A model generated the notes under the pieces. The model did no database searches. It was given only the letters and a program-made list of their open reading frames with translations, and was not told the DNA's origin. DNA of 64,000 bases from Sphingomonas colocasiae. GTDB lineage: Bacteria > Pseudomonadota > Alphaproteobacteria > Sphingomonadales > Sphingomonadaceae. Shown piece after piece: positions 7,902 through 16,517 of the stretch. The stretch is from NCBI RefSeq assembly GCF_019880585.1, contig NZ_JAINVV010000013.1, forward strand, positions 62,001 through 126,000, given 5' to 3'. Every line of letters starts with the position of its first letter. The stretch's first letter is position 1. The translations under genes were made by a program, and so were the position numbers.

Positions 7902-8192
7902 ATGCTGTTCCACGTCACCATGGACGTCCGCATCCCGCACGACGCCGATCCCGCCTATATCGAACGGCTGAAGGCCGAGGAGAAGGCGCGCGCGCAAGAG
8001 CTCCAGCAAGCCGGCACCTGGCGGCATCTGTGGCGCGTCGCCGGCGCCTATCGCAACGTCAGCATCTTCGACGTCGCCGACAACGCCGCGCTCCACGATC
8101 TGTTGATGAGCCTGCCGCTGTTCCCCTTCATGGAGATCAGCGTCACCCCGCTCTGCCGCCACCCTTCCTCGATCCATTCCGACGACCGATAA
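7902..8192 (+). CDS. catC: Muconolactone delta-isomerase
   Basis: A 96-residue protein (MLFHVTMDVRIPHD at the start) with the expected length and pattern of CatC, including the conserved W-R-H-L-W-R-V-A-G-A-Y segment and the closing P-L-F-P-F-M-E-I. It converts muconolactone to 3-oxoadipate enol-lactone as a decamer in related bacteria. The ATG at 7902 is one base past the catB stop, so the genes are almost certainly cotranscribed and coupled. A catA gene follows after 42 bases. Confidence 0.96.
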   Translation: MLFHVTMDVRIPHDADPAYIERLKAEEKARAQELQQAGTWRHLWRVAGAYRNVSIFDVADNAALHDLLMSLPLFPFMEISVTPLCRHPSSIHSDDR

Positions 8193-8234
8193 ATGCCGGG
8201 CGCCAGACAGCCCGGTCAGCACAGGAGAAACATC

Positions 8235-9161
8235 ATGACTTCACCCCTCGTCCAGAGCGCAGAGATCCAGGCCTATCTCGACCGGATCGCCGGCACCGCC
8301 GATCCCCAGGGCGATCCGCGCACCAAGGCGATCGTCCGCCGGATCGTGAGCGACCTGTTCTCGACGATCGACGAATTCGACGTCTCCGCGGAGGAATTCT
8401 GGCACGCGCTGCACTTCCTGCAACAGGCCGCGCCCGAATTCGGCCTGATCGCGCCCGGCCTGGGCTTCGATCATTTCCTGGACGTGCGCATGGACCTGCA
8501 GGACAAGGCGGCGGGCATCGCCGGCGGCACGCCGCGCACGATCGAAGGGCCGCTCTATGTAGCGGGGGCGCCGCTGTCGCAGGGGTTCGCGCGGCTCGAC
8601 GACGGATCGGACAAGGGCGAGGTGCTGGTGATGCACGGCACCGTCCGCGAGACCGACGGCACGCCGATCGCCGGCGCGATCGTCGATGTCTGGCACGCCA
8701 ACACGCTGGGCGCCTATTCGGTGTTCGATCCCGGCCAGACCGCCTATAACAACCGCCGCCGCATCGAGACCGATGCCGAGGGACGCTATCGTTTCCACAG
8801 CATCGTCCCCTCGGGCTACAGCGTGCCGCCGCAGGGATCGACCGAGCAACTGCTCGGCGCGATCGGGCGCCATGGCAACCGGCCGGCGCATATCCATTTC
8901 TTCGTGTCGGCGCCGGGCCATCGCCATCTGACGACGCAGATCAATATTCCCGGCGACCCCTATCTCCACGACGATTTCGCCTTCGCCACGCATGACGATC
9001 TGATCCCGGACGTGACGCGCCGCGCCGAAGCCGAGGCCATCCACGCCGAAGGGCTGAACGTCCCCTTCGCCGAGATCGCCTTCGATTTCCGCCTCAACCG
9101 GGCGGAGAGCGAGGACGAGACCGAGCTGATGGCCCGCGCGCGCGCCTCGGTCGACGCCTGA
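8235..9161 (+). CDS. catA: Catechol 1,2-dioxygenase (intradiol)
   Basis: A 308-residue intradiol dioxygenase that opens catechol to cis,cis-muconate. The N-terminal helical dimerisation region (about residues 1-100) and the beta-sandwich catalytic domain are both present. The four iron ligands can be placed: Tyr in L-G-A-Y-S-V-F-D, Tyr in P-S-G-Y-S-V-P, and two His in R-P-A-H-I-H-F-F. The ATG at 8235 has a strong ribosome binding site (AGGAGAAA, 8223-8230), preferred over an upstream in-frame ATG at 8193. The order catB-catC-catA differs from the catA-first order of some other bacteria. Confidence 0.96.
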   Translation: MTSPLVQSAEIQAYLDRIAGTADPQGDPRTKAIVRRIVSDLFSTIDEFDVSAEEFWHALHFLQQAAPEFGLIAPGLGFDHFLDVRMDLQDKAAGIAGGTPRTIEGPLYVAGAPLSQGFARLDDGSDKGEVLVMHGTVRETDGTPIAGAIVDVWHANTLGAYSVFDPGQTAYNNRRRIETDAEGRYRFHSIVPSGYSVPPQGSTEQLLGAIGRHGNRPAHIHFFVSAPGHRHLTTQINIPGDPYLHDDFAFATHDDLIPDVTRRAEAEAIHAEGLNVPFAEIAFDFRLNRAESEDETELMARARASVDA

Positions 9162-9177
9162 ACGGAGCAGCGGGCCG

Positions 9178-9900
9178 ATGGTCGACAAAATCTATCCCGA
9201 CGCGGCCCGCGCGCTCGACGGGCTGTTGTTCGACGGCATGACGATCATGTCGGGCGGCTTCGGCCTGTCGGGCAATCCCGAACGGCTGATCCCCGCGATC
9301 ATGGCGGCGGGCACCAAAGGCCTGACCGTCATCTCCAACAATTGCGGCGCCGACGGCTTCGGCCTGTGGATGCTGCTGAATAACGGCCAGATCGCCAGGA
9401 TGATCTCGTCCTATGTCGGCGAGAACAAATTGTTCGAACAGCTTTATCTCGACGGCAGGCTGGCGCTGGAACTGAACCCTCAGGGCACGCTGGCCGAGCG
9501 CATCCGCGCGGGCGGCGCCGGCATTCCCGCCTTCTACACGCGCACCGGCGTCGGCACGATCGTCGCGGAGGGCAAGCCGACGGAGATCTTCGATGGCGTC
9601 GAATATGTGCGGGAGACCTGGCTGAAGGCCGACCTGTCGATCATCAAGGCTTGGAAGGCGGATACCGCCGGCAATCTGATCTATCGAAAGACCGCGCGGA
9701 ACTTCAATCCGGTGATGGCGACGGCGGGCAAGGTGACCGTCGCCGAAGTCGAGGAGATCGTGCCCGCCGGCTCGATCGACCCCGATCATATCCATACGCC
9801 CGGCATCTATGTCGATCGCGTCGTCATGGGTGCGCCCTATGAGAAACGGATCGAGAAGCTGACGACCCGCCCGCGCCCGCAGACGGTGGACGCCGCATGA
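9178..9900 (+). CDS. pcaI: 3-oxoadipate CoA-transferase, subunit A
   Basis: A 240-residue class I CoA-transferase alpha chain. Visible features are the early D-G-M-T-I-M-S-G-G-F-G-L-S-G stretch and the G-G-A-G-I-P-A-F-Y-T-R-T-G segment that binds CoA. With its partner it would transfer CoA from succinyl-CoA to 3-oxoadipate. The beta chain, which carries the catalytic glutamate in this enzyme class, does not follow: the next gene is the enol-lactone hydrolase, and no beta chain is found anywhere in the window. The enzyme therefore depends on a partner encoded elsewhere. The stop overlaps the next start by 4 bases. Confidence 0.9.
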   Translation: MVDKIYPDAARALDGLLFDGMTIMSGGFGLSGNPERLIPAIMAAGTKGLTVISNNCGADGFGLWMLLNNGQIARMISSYVGENKLFEQLYLDGRLALELNPQGTLAERIRAGGAGIPAFYTRTGVGTIVAEGKPTEIFDGVEYVRETWLKADLSIIKAWKADTAGNLIYRKTARNFNPVMATAGKVTVAEVEEIVPAGSIDPDHIHTPGIYVDRVVMGAPYEKRIEKLTTRPRPQTVDAA

Positions 9901-10682
9901 CCGAGGGTATCGCGCCGATGAGCGATAGCTGCCCGATCGCGTGGCGGATCGACGGCCCCGGCGACGCGCCAATCCTGCTGCTCTCCAATTCGCTAGGGAC
10001 CACGACGGATATGTGGGCGCCGCAGCTTGCCGCCCTCACCGCCCGGCATCGCGTGCTGCGCTATGACAGTCGCGGCCATGGCCGGTCCGGCGCACCAGCC
10101 GGCGATTACACGCTCGACCGGCTCGGCCTCGACGCCGTGGAGCTGCTCGATAGCCTGGGCATCGCGGCCGTCGATGTCTGCGGCCTCTCGCTCGGCGGCA
10201 TGGTCGGGCAATGGCTGGGCGTGCATCAGCCCGAACGGATCGGCCGGCTGATCATCGCCAACAGCAGCGCCTATATGGGCCCGCCCTCCGCCTGGCATGA
10301 CCGCATCGCGTTGGTCCGCGCACACGGCATGGCCGCGATCGCGGACGCGGTGACCGAGCGCTGGTTCACCCCCGAATTCCGCGCCACATCCCCCGATGCC
10401 GTCGATACGATCCGGTCGATGCTGCTGACCACCGCGCCCGACGGCTATTGCGGCGCCTGCGCGGCGATCGCGGCGATGGACATGCGTCCGCTGCTGCCGC
10501 GCATCGCCCGGCCGGTGCTGGTGATCGGCGGCCTGCGCGATCCGGCGACCCCGCCCGACCATGCGCGCGCGCTGGCCGCCGGCATCGCTGGTAGCCAGTT
10601 GGTCGAACTGCCCGCCGCGCATCTCTCCAATGTCGAACTGCCCGAATGCTTCACCGAGGCGGTGACTGGTTTTCTCGCTTAA
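9897..10682 (+). CDS. pcaD: 3-oxoadipate enol-lactonase (alpha/beta hydrolase)
   Basis: A 261-residue alpha/beta hydrolase. The oxyanion region is L-L-S-N-S-L-G, the nucleophile elbow G-L-S-L-G-G, the acid L-R-D-P-A-T-P-P and the histidine A-A-H-L-S-N-V-E, matching PcaD proteins. It hydrolyses 3-oxoadipate enol-lactone from CatC to 3-oxoadipate. The first ATG overlaps the pcaI stop; a second Met eight codons on is possible. The stop TAA (10680-10682) forms the first three bases of the 13-base terminal inverted repeat of the element at 10680-10835. Confidence 0.93.
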   Translation: MTEGIAPMSDSCPIAWRIDGPGDAPILLLSNSLGTTTDMWAPQLAALTARHRVLRYDSRGHGRSGAPAGDYTLDRLGLDAVELLDSLGIAAVDVCGLSLGGMVGQWLGVHQPERIGRLIIANSSAYMGPPSAWHDRIALVRAHGMAAIADAVTERWFTPEFRATSPDAVDTIRSMLLTTAPDGYCGACAAIAAMDMRPLLPRIARPVLVIGGLRDPATPPDHARALAAGIAGSQLVELPAAHLSNVELPECFTEAVTGFLA

Positions 10683-10835
10683 CAGGCTGTTGGAAAACAG
10701 TTCGTCATTCCCGAGCAGGCGGGAATCCATAGGCTCTGAGCATCCAGGATTGTCTGAAATACATGCGTTTGTGGATCCCCGCCTGCGCGGGGATGACGGC
10801 ATAGGCGGCTTCAATCCAGATTCAACAGCCTGTTA
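10680..10835. repeat. 156-bp palindromic element with 13-base terminal inverted repeats
   Basis: The ends are TAACAGGCTGTTG (10680-10692) and its exact reverse complement (10823-10835). Inside is a second imperfect inverted pair built on GTCATTCC...GGCGGGAATCC and GGATCCCCGCCTGCGCGGGGATGAC, a motif family also seen as a hairpin at 49607-49646. There is no coding capacity, so it would be a non-autonomous, MITE-like element or a REP-type cluster. It separates the convergent pcaD and formamidase-like genes and may double as a terminator. Confidence 0.8.
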
Positions 10836-10842
10836 GAGGCCC

Positions 10843-12147
10843 TCAATCGCGGCGATATTGCTGCTCGACCAGATGCGCGATGCCCAAGCGCTTCAGGATA
10901 TGGATGGGGCACAGGAACGTGACGCGCACCACACCGGGCAGGCGGCTGATCTCGATCGATCCGGCGATGGTGGCGCGATTGAGGATCTCGTCGAGCGGCA
11001 GGCCGGTGACCGCGGCGGCGCGATCGAGCCCGTTATGCGTCGCCTCGTTGAGCGTCACGCCCGATCCGATGAAGGTGATCGGCGCATTTTCCTCGATCGT
11101 CTTCTGCCCGTAGCGTTCGGCAAGCGCCGCGACCGAGCCACGCTCGGCGGCGGTCAGCGGCTGGGCGAGCAACGGCAAATCCTCAGCGCGCTGCAACAGG
11201 ATCGGGCCGTCGAGCGCCAGCCCCTTGATCACCTCCACCTCCAGCTCGACCTCACCCGACACGTCGGTGGCATGGCCGGCGATCTCGCCATTGCCCTGCT
11301 GGGCATGCATGTCGCCCATATAGACGCCGCCGCCGGGAATCTTGACCGGGCAGATCAGGATCGCGCCCTCGCGCACCGAGTTGGTGTCCATATGGCCATC
11401 GGTCTTGTGGCGATGGAGTTCGTCGCGCGTCATCGCATAATCATGTGGCGCATCGACCAGGAAGGATCCGAAATCGCCGGCATTGTGCGAATCCGGCAAG
11501 TCGCGCGACGGGCTGGTGCCGATATTGCCCAGGAACGGCCGCATCCGCGCGGGCAGCCCGGCAATGTCGGCGCGCGCCAGCGCCAGGATCGAATGCTGCG
11601 CCGACTGGCCAGGCATGGCGGCCATGGCGCGCGCGTCGCCCGCGATGCTTTCCGCGACATCCTTGCTGACGGTCAGCGACAGGTTGTTCTCGCGATCGAG
11701 CACGATCACATAACCGTTCGAGAAGCGGAAGGCGCTGACCTCCGCACCGCAGCCGTCGCAGCGCACGGCATCGTCGCCAATGCCCTCGACATGGCTGGGC
11801 GGGCTGGCGAGGCCGCAGGCCGGGCACAGTTTCGCGACGAAGGGATCGCCCAGATAGCGCCCCTCCACGAACTCCATCACGCCCGACGATGTGGCGAGCG
11901 ATGTCACCTGCACCTTTTTCAGCTTGAGCGCGACGGCGTCGCCGATCTCCGCCCCCTCCACCATCACCGGCAGCGTCACTTCATGCCCGCCCTGGAATTT
12001 GGGCGTGATCATCGGCCCCCAGCAGCCCGGCGGCGTGCCGGTGCGGATGGTGCCGCCGTCCCGCACCGTCCCGGCGCTCCCGATGCCGGGGCCGACGATG
12101 CCGCCGCTATACTGATAGACCTCGACCACGGACCTTGCTTCGGACAT
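10843..12147 (-). CDS. Acetamidase/formamidase family protein
   Basis: A protein of about 434 residues of the FmdA/AmdA family, which hydrolyses formamide or short amides to the acid and ammonia. Conserved parts include G-G-I-V-G-P near the start, N-L-S-L-T-V-S and the G-D-M-H-A-Q-Q-G-N-G-E motif that carries metal-site residues. Between residues about 105 and 135 it has a C-P-A-C ... C-D-G-C pair, a small zinc-ribbon-like insertion. The ATG at 12147 has AAGGGTGG upstream; a GTG at 12156 is the alternative. It stands alone on the minus strand; a link to the aromatic pathway (for example release of ammonia from an amide) is only a guess. Confidence 0.85.
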   Translation of the reverse strand: MSEARSVVEVYQYSGGIVGPGIGSAGTVRDGGTIRTGTPPGCWGPMITPKFQGGHEVTLPVMVEGAEIGDAVALKLKKVQVTSLATSSGVMEFVEGRYLGDPFVAKLCPACGLASPPSHVEGIGDDAVRCDGCGAEVSAFRFSNGYVIVLDRENNLSLTVSKDVAESIAGDARAMAAMPGQSAQHSILALARADIAGLPARMRPFLGNIGTSPSRDLPDSHNAGDFGSFLVDAPHDYAMTRDELHRHKTDGHMDTNSVREGAILICPVKIPGGGVYMGDMHAQQGNGEIAGHATDVSGEVELEVEVIKGLALDGPILLQRAEDLPLLAQPLTAAERGSVAALAERYGQKTIEENAPITFIGSGVTLNEATHNGLDRAAAVTGLPLDEILNRATIAGSIEISRLPGVVRVTFLCPIHILKRLGIAHLVEQQYRRD

Positions 12148-12327
12148 GCTGACCACCCTTGGAAATTCAGGCGCCAGCTTATCCGGAGGATGCCCTGCTC
12201 AAAGCGCAATCGCCGCAGCCGACAGGGCCGGCGCGATTATCCTGCGGCGAAGTGAGATCGGGTGCGTTTTGGGGCCAATGAGGCAAGCCGCACCCGCGCC
12301 GACCGGCGCGCAGATCATGACGATGTC

Positions 12328-12401
12328 TGGAGCGGGTGAGGGGAATCGAACCCCCGTCGTAAGCTTGGGAAGCTTCTGCTCTGCCATTGAGCTACACCCG
12401 C
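12328..12401 (-). tRNA. tRNA-Gly (anticodon CCC)
   Basis: Read on the minus strand the molecule starts GCGGGTG and ends CACCCGC-T-CCA, a perfect 7-bp acceptor stem with the CCA encoded. The T arm reads GGGGG-TTCGATT-CCCCT, with the GGTTCGATTCC motif. The anticodon loop is TT-CCC-AA, placing CCC at positions 34-36. The first anticodon-stem pair (G-A) is a mismatch. Length 74 with CCA. Confidence 0.95.
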
Positions 12402-12618
12402 GTTTTCTGGCCTGACCGTCATCGTGGCGGCAAGGCTCCGAAACTGTGCCCTCCTATCTACGGGTCCCGGTTCTCTCGCAAGCCCTATTGTGCCCATGGC
12501 CCATGCGATGACCGGCCATCCGGATCGCCGATGCCCTTTTTCAACGGGATGTTCGCCGTGATGCGTGCGTGACTTTCGGCCATGGCTGCCGGATCCCGGC
12601 CGGCCCATGCGCTGATCA

Positions 12619-12637
12619 TTGTCAATATGATTGACAA
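12619..12637. promoter_or_regulatory. Candidate operator TTGTCAAT-N3-ATTGACAA
   Basis: A perfect 8-base dyad with a 3-base centre, equivalent to TGTCAA-N5-TTGACA. It lies about 150 bases upstream of the MFS transporter start, in an otherwise gene-free stretch (12402-12788) where I see no other structure apart from the transporter's ribosome binding site (GAGG at 12777). The same dyad appears at 15366-15388 and, with one mismatch, at 18790-18806. Confidence 0.65.
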
Positions 12638-12788
12638 ATAATGCAAACTGGCCTTCCATCCGCCCAACGGGCCGACGCCGCCAAAGGATACGCGCCCTTC
12701 AGGATGGAGAGGCCGTGATGAACCCGAACCCATGCGCGTATCATCGATTCCCAACCGGCGGAGCAATCGGCGTGACGAGGCGCGCGGC

Positions 12789-14096
12789 ATGAGCGATCCG
12801 CAGCCGCAACAGGTTTCCGAACGCGCGGCCGCCTGGGGGCTGTTCATCCTGTTCCTGGCCTACACCCTCTCCTTCGTCGATCGCACGATCCTGTCGCTGC
12901 TGATCGAACCGATGAAGCGCGACATGGGGCTGAGCGACACCCAGATCAGCCTGTTGCAGGGGCTCGCCTTCTCGCTGGTCTATACCGTGGCGGGCGTGCC
13001 GATCGCGATGGTGGCGGACCGCCGTTCGCGCCGGGCCATCGTCGCGGTCGGCGTCGGTTTCTGGAGCTTCGCGACCGCGCTGTGCGGGCTCGCCGGCAAT
13101 TTCTGGCAGCTCTTCCTGGCGCGGATGGGCGTCGGCGTGGGGGAGGCTTCGCTCGGCCCCTGCGCCTATTCGCTGATCGCGGACATGTTTCCGGAGGAAC
13201 GGCGGGGCCGCGCCATGGCGATCTACGGCGCGGGCGTGAAGGTGGGTGCGGGCATGGCGCTCGTCATCGGCGGATCGGTGGTGGGGTATGCGGCGGCTGT
13301 CGGCATGGTCGATACGCCGTTCGGGCCGCTGCGCGCCTGGCAGCTCGTCTTCATCATCGTCGGCATGCCCGGCCTGATCGTCGCGGCGCTGGCGATGACC
13401 ATCGCCGAACCGGTCCGCGCAACGGGGGCGGCTGCGGCGGGGCCGCCGGTGATGCCGTTCGTGCGCGCCAATGCGAAGGCCGTCGCCTGGCATTTCATCG
13501 CGCTGGGTTTCTGCGCGACCACAGCGGTCGCCGTCACATCCTGGGTACCGAGCTTCTATATCCGCGTCCACGGCTTCACCGCGGCGGAGATCGGCTGGAC
13601 GCTGGGGCTGATCCTGCTGATCACCGGAACATTGGGCGCCTATGCCGGCGGCGCGCTGTCCGATCGGCTGTCGCGCCGCGGCTATGCGGATGCCACGCTG
13701 CGCGCCGCCCTTATCGGCATCGGCGTTTCCACGCTGTTCGGCCCCGTTGCGATGATCGTGCCGTCGGCGCCGCTCAGCCTGGTGCTGCTCACCATCGCGA
13801 CCGCCTTCGCCGCATTCTGCGCACCCTCGGGCGGCGCTGCGCTACAGCGTCTGGTGCCGGGCCCCTATCGCGCGCGCATGGCGGCGCTGTTCCTGCTGGT
13901 GGTGACCTTGCTCAGCGGCGTGCTCGGCCCGATCAGCGTCGCGCTGGCAACCGACTATCTGTTCGGCGACGACAAGGCGATCGGCTGGTCGCTGGCGCTG
14001 GTGCTGCTGGTCGGCGATGTCGGCGGCGCCGTATTCCTGATGCTGTGCATGCCGCATTTCCGGGAGTCGCTGGCACGCCAGGCGGCGGGCGGATAA
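12789..14096 (+). CDS. MFS transporter (spinster/aromatic acid type)
   Basis: A 435-residue major facilitator with 12 predicted membrane segments. The first half shows the MFS motif as D-R-R-S-R-R between segments 2 and 3 and F-V-D-R-T-I-L in segment 1; the second half has a matching D-R-L-S-R-R. The pattern of an early F-V-D-R plus G-V-G-E-A in segment 4 fits the spinster-like MFS group common in sphingomonad catabolic clusters. The ATG at 12789 has GAGG eight bases upstream; an upstream ATG at 12732 is less likely. It shares a candidate operator with the amidohydrolases and the TonB receptor downstream, so it probably carries the same substrate or product across the inner membrane. Confidence 0.88.
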   Translation: MSDPQPQQVSERAAAWGLFILFLAYTLSFVDRTILSLLIEPMKRDMGLSDTQISLLQGLAFSLVYTVAGVPIAMVADRRSRRAIVAVGVGFWSFATALCGLAGNFWQLFLARMGVGVGEASLGPCAYSLIADMFPEERRGRAMAIYGAGVKVGAGMALVIGGSVVGYAAAVGMVDTPFGPLRAWQLVFIIVGMPGLIVAALAMTIAEPVRATGAAAAGPPVMPFVRANAKAVAWHFIALGFCATTAVAVTSWVPSFYIRVHGFTAAEIGWTLGLILLITGTLGAYAGGALSDRLSRRGYADATLRAALIGIGVSTLFGPVAMIVPSAPLSLVLLTIATAFAAFCAPSGGAALQRLVPGPYRARMAALFLLVVTLLSGVLGPISVALATDYLFGDDKAIGWSLALVLLVGDVGGAVFLMLCMPHFRESLARQAAGG

Positions 14097-14100
14097 GAAA

Positions 14101-14130
14101 AACGGCCGGGCAGCGCCCTGCCCGGCCGTT
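14101..14130. terminator. Bidirectional hairpin terminator
   Basis: AACGGCCGGGCAG, loop CGCC, then the exact reverse complement CTGCCCGGCCGTT: a 13-bp perfect stem between two convergent genes. The outer AA/TT pairs give a short A/T tract on both sides. Confidence 0.85.
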
Positions 14131-14148
14131 TCCTGACTTCAGCGGGCG

Positions 14149-15297
14149 TCACGCCGCCTTTTGATACTCGCGCGGAAGTTCGGCGCAGGTCCAGTTGAAG
14201 ACGCGCTCGGCATTTTTCCAGAGGATGGCATCGGCCTCGTCGCCCGGAATATCGTCGAACTGTTCGGCCACTTCGGACTGGGCATCAGGCCAGGGCGTAT
14301 CGGCATGAGGATAGTCGAGTTCCCAGAAGATGCGATCGATGCCCACCGTGTGCCGCAGCTGATGCAGCGCCACCGGTTCGTAGATCATGCAGAAATACAT
14401 GTTCCGCGCGAAGATCTCCGACGGCAGTATCCCGGTCAGCTTGGTCCAGGGCGCGTGGCGCGTGAACTGGCGGTCCGCACGTTCGAGCGCTGCGGGGATC
14501 CAGCCGATGCCGCCTTCGGAAAAGACCAGTTTCAGCTTCGGGAAGCGGCGGCAGACCGGGCTCATCGAGAAATCGACCATCGCCATCTGCGCGCCGATAT
14601 TGCCGAGCGCGATGGGGATGGTGGAGGGCGCTTCCACCGCCGTGCGCATCGCATCGAAGCCGGTGCCGATATGCATGCAGATCGCGATATCGGTCTCTTC
14701 GCAGGCGCGCCACACCGGATCCCAATGATCGGTCCAGTAGCTCGGCAGGCCGAAACGCAGCACATTTTCCGGAAAGCTCAGCGCACGCGCGCCACGCGCC
14801 GCGCAGCGATAAATCTCCTTCGCCGCAGCCTCGGGATCCCACAGCTTGGTCAGGATCGTCGGGACGAACAGGCCCTTGGGCCCGCCCGCGCACCATTCGT
14901 CGAAGATGAAGTCGTTATAGGCCTCGATACAGGCGGAGGCGAGGTCGCGATCCTGGAAGCCCAGGAACAATTCGCCGCTGAACCCGGCCTGGGTCGGGAA
15001 GCTGACGCTGGCGCAGACGCCGTTCGAGAGGAAATCGATCGCGCGCTGCTTCGGATCGTAACAGCCCTTCACCATGTCCAGATAGTTTTTGGGCTCGCTG
15101 TTCCATTCCTCCGGCTTCTTGCCCGCCACCGCGAACAGGCCGGTCGAATGGCCGCGCGTGCCGTTATAGGCCCAGACCTCATGATCGCCGTCGCGCACGA
15201 CATGCGGCGCCAGTTCGCGATATTTCGCGGGCACCCGATCCTGCCAGAGTGTCGGCGGTTCCAGGATATGATCGTCGACGCTGAAAAGCTTGTACAT
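14149..15297 (-). CDS. Amidohydrolase_2 family metal-dependent hydrolase/decarboxylase
   Basis: A 382-residue TIM-barrel protein of the ACMSD-like amidohydrolase family (PF04909). The first metal motif is V-D-D-H near residue 9; further barrel signatures are I-C-M-H-I-G-T, V-F-S-E-G-G-I-G-W and E-L-D-Y-P-H-A-D. The start is the ATG at 15297, preceded by GGAGGG; frames extending further upstream lack family similarity. It diverges from the LigW-like gene at 15435, with the shared candidate operator between them. The two probably act in one pathway, for example decarboxylation or ring opening of an aromatic acid. The exact reaction cannot be named. Confidence 0.85.
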   Translation of the reverse strand: MYKLFSVDDHILEPPTLWQDRVPAKYRELAPHVVRDGDHEVWAYNGTRGHSTGLFAVAGKKPEEWNSEPKNYLDMVKGCYDPKQRAIDFLSNGVCASVSFPTQAGFSGELFLGFQDRDLASACIEAYNDFIFDEWCAGGPKGLFVPTILTKLWDPEAAAKEIYRCAARGARALSFPENVLRFGLPSYWTDHWDPVWRACEETDIAICMHIGTGFDAMRTAVEAPSTIPIALGNIGAQMAMVDFSMSPVCRRFPKLKLVFSEGGIGWIPAALERADRQFTRHAPWTKLTGILPSEIFARNMYFCMIYEPVALHQLRHTVGIDRIFWELDYPHADTPWPDAQSEVAEQFDDIPGDEADAILWKNAERVFNWTCAELPREYQKAA

Positions 15298-15365
15298 CAG
15301 GCACCCTCCATCATGCGGCGCTCCGGGCGCCATCTTGCCTGACAAGCGTAGGGAGGCGGCTCGGC

Positions 15366-15388
15366 TAATGTCAAGTAGATTGACATTA
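15366..15388. promoter_or_regulatory. Candidate operator TAATGTCAA-N5-TTGACATTA
   Basis: A perfect 9-base dyad between the divergent amidohydrolase genes, 69 bases from one start and 47 from the other. On one strand its GTAGATTGACAT core is repeated exactly in the site upstream of the TonB receptor at 18790-18806. Confidence 0.7.
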
Positions 15389-15434
15389 TATTCCGAACCC
15401 ACAATGATCGGGGAAACAATTGCAGGAGAGACCG

Positions 15435-16427
15435 ATGGCGCAGATGCGGCGGATCGCGACCGAGGAGGCATTCCTCATCCCCGAGATACTGGAAGCGGCG
15501 GCGCCGCTGGTCGACCGGACCAGCGATCCGGACCTGCGCATGTACAAGATGCATATCGACGGCGGACCTTTCGGCCGCAAGCTGCTCGACCTGGACGACG
15601 AACGCATCGCGATCATGGACGAGCATGGCATCGCGATGCAGGTGCTGGCGCTCGCCTCCCCCGGCGTCCAGGTGTTCGATGCCGACACGGGAACCGCGCT
15701 GGCCGCGATCGCCAACGACCGGCTGGCGGAAGCCGTCGCCCGGCATCCCGACCGGTTCGCCGGGCTGGCGGCCGTCGCGCCGCAGGACCCGGAAGGCGCG
15801 GCGCGCGAAATCGAACGGGCGGCGACCAGGCTCGGCCTGCGCGGCGTGATCATCAATTCGCACACCCATGGCGAGTATCTCGACCTGCCCAAATTCCGCC
15901 CGCTGCTGGAGGCCGCGGCGGCGCATCGCATGCCCATCTATCTCCACCCCCGTGCGCCGTCGCCGCAGATGCGATCGGTGTTCGACGTGGGGCTGGAACT
16001 CGCAATCTGGGGCTATCAGGTGGAAACCAGCCTGCACGCGATGCGGCTGATCATCGGCGGCGTCTTCGACGCGCTGCCCGATCTGCACGTCATCCTGGGC
16101 CATGGCGGCGAAGGGCTGCCCTTCTGGCTCGACCGGGTCGATACGCGCTACGGCGCGGGCGTGATCAAGCGCAACCGGCTGGAACGGCGGCCGAGCGAGT
16201 ATTTCCTCGACAATTTCACGATCACGACCAGCGGGCTGAACTGGTCTCCCGCGCTGAAATTCTGCCTGGAGGTGCTGGGCGCGGATCGGATGATGTTCGC
16301 GGTCGATTATCCGTTCGAGGATACCGGCTTCATGGTCGACCGCATGGACAAGGCCGCGATCAGCGACGAAGACCGCGCGACCATCTACCACCGGACGGCG
16401 GAGCGGATCTTCCGCCTGCACGCTTGA
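15435..16427 (+). CDS. Amidohydrolase, LigW/gamma-resorcylate decarboxylase-like
   Basis: A 330-residue amidohydrolase_2 protein close in pattern to 5-carboxyvanillate decarboxylase LigW and 2,6-dihydroxybenzoate decarboxylase. Seen are R-I-A-T-E-E-A-F at residues 6-13 (Glu metal ligand, with Ala where many relatives have His, as LigW does), I-N-S-H-T-H-G, Y-L-H-P-R, G-H-G-G-E-G-L-P-F-W and A-V-D-Y-P-F-E. These give the Glu/His/Asp set of the Mn-dependent aromatic decarboxylases. The ATG at 15435 has an AGGAGAG ribosome binding site. Non-oxidative decarboxylation of a hydroxylated benzoate is the best guess; a hydrolase activity is not excluded. Confidence 0.86.
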   Translation: MAQMRRIATEEAFLIPEILEAAAPLVDRTSDPDLRMYKMHIDGGPFGRKLLDLDDERIAIMDEHGIAMQVLALASPGVQVFDADTGTALAAIANDRLAEAVARHPDRFAGLAAVAPQDPEGAAREIERAATRLGLRGVIINSHTHGEYLDLPKFRPLLEAAAAHRMPIYLHPRAPSPQMRSVFDVGLELAIWGYQVETSLHAMRLIIGGVFDALPDLHVILGHGGEGLPFWLDRVDTRYGAGVIKRNRLERRPSEYFLDNFTITTSGLNWSPALKFCLEVLGADRMMFAVDYPFEDTGFMVDRMDKAAISDEDRATIYHRTAERIFRLHA

Positions 16428-16475
16428 GCGTTCCAGGCCGCGGATGCGCCGGCATTTCCGCGCCCTGATACGGCA

Positions 16476-16504
16476 GGCCCCGATGCGCAGGGCGCATCGG
16501 GGCC
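16476..16504. terminator. Strong hairpin terminator between convergent genes
   Basis: GGCCCCGATGCGC, loop AGG, then GCGCATCGGGGCC: a perfect 13-bp stem between the LigW-like gene and the TonB receptor gene, which converge here. Confidence 0.82.
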
Positions 16505-16517
16505 CCGTGACACGTCT

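Noticed and set aside
12328-12401. tRNA-Gly as a possible integration site for a genomic island
   Set aside because: No integrase and no second copy of the tRNA 3' end was seen in the window.
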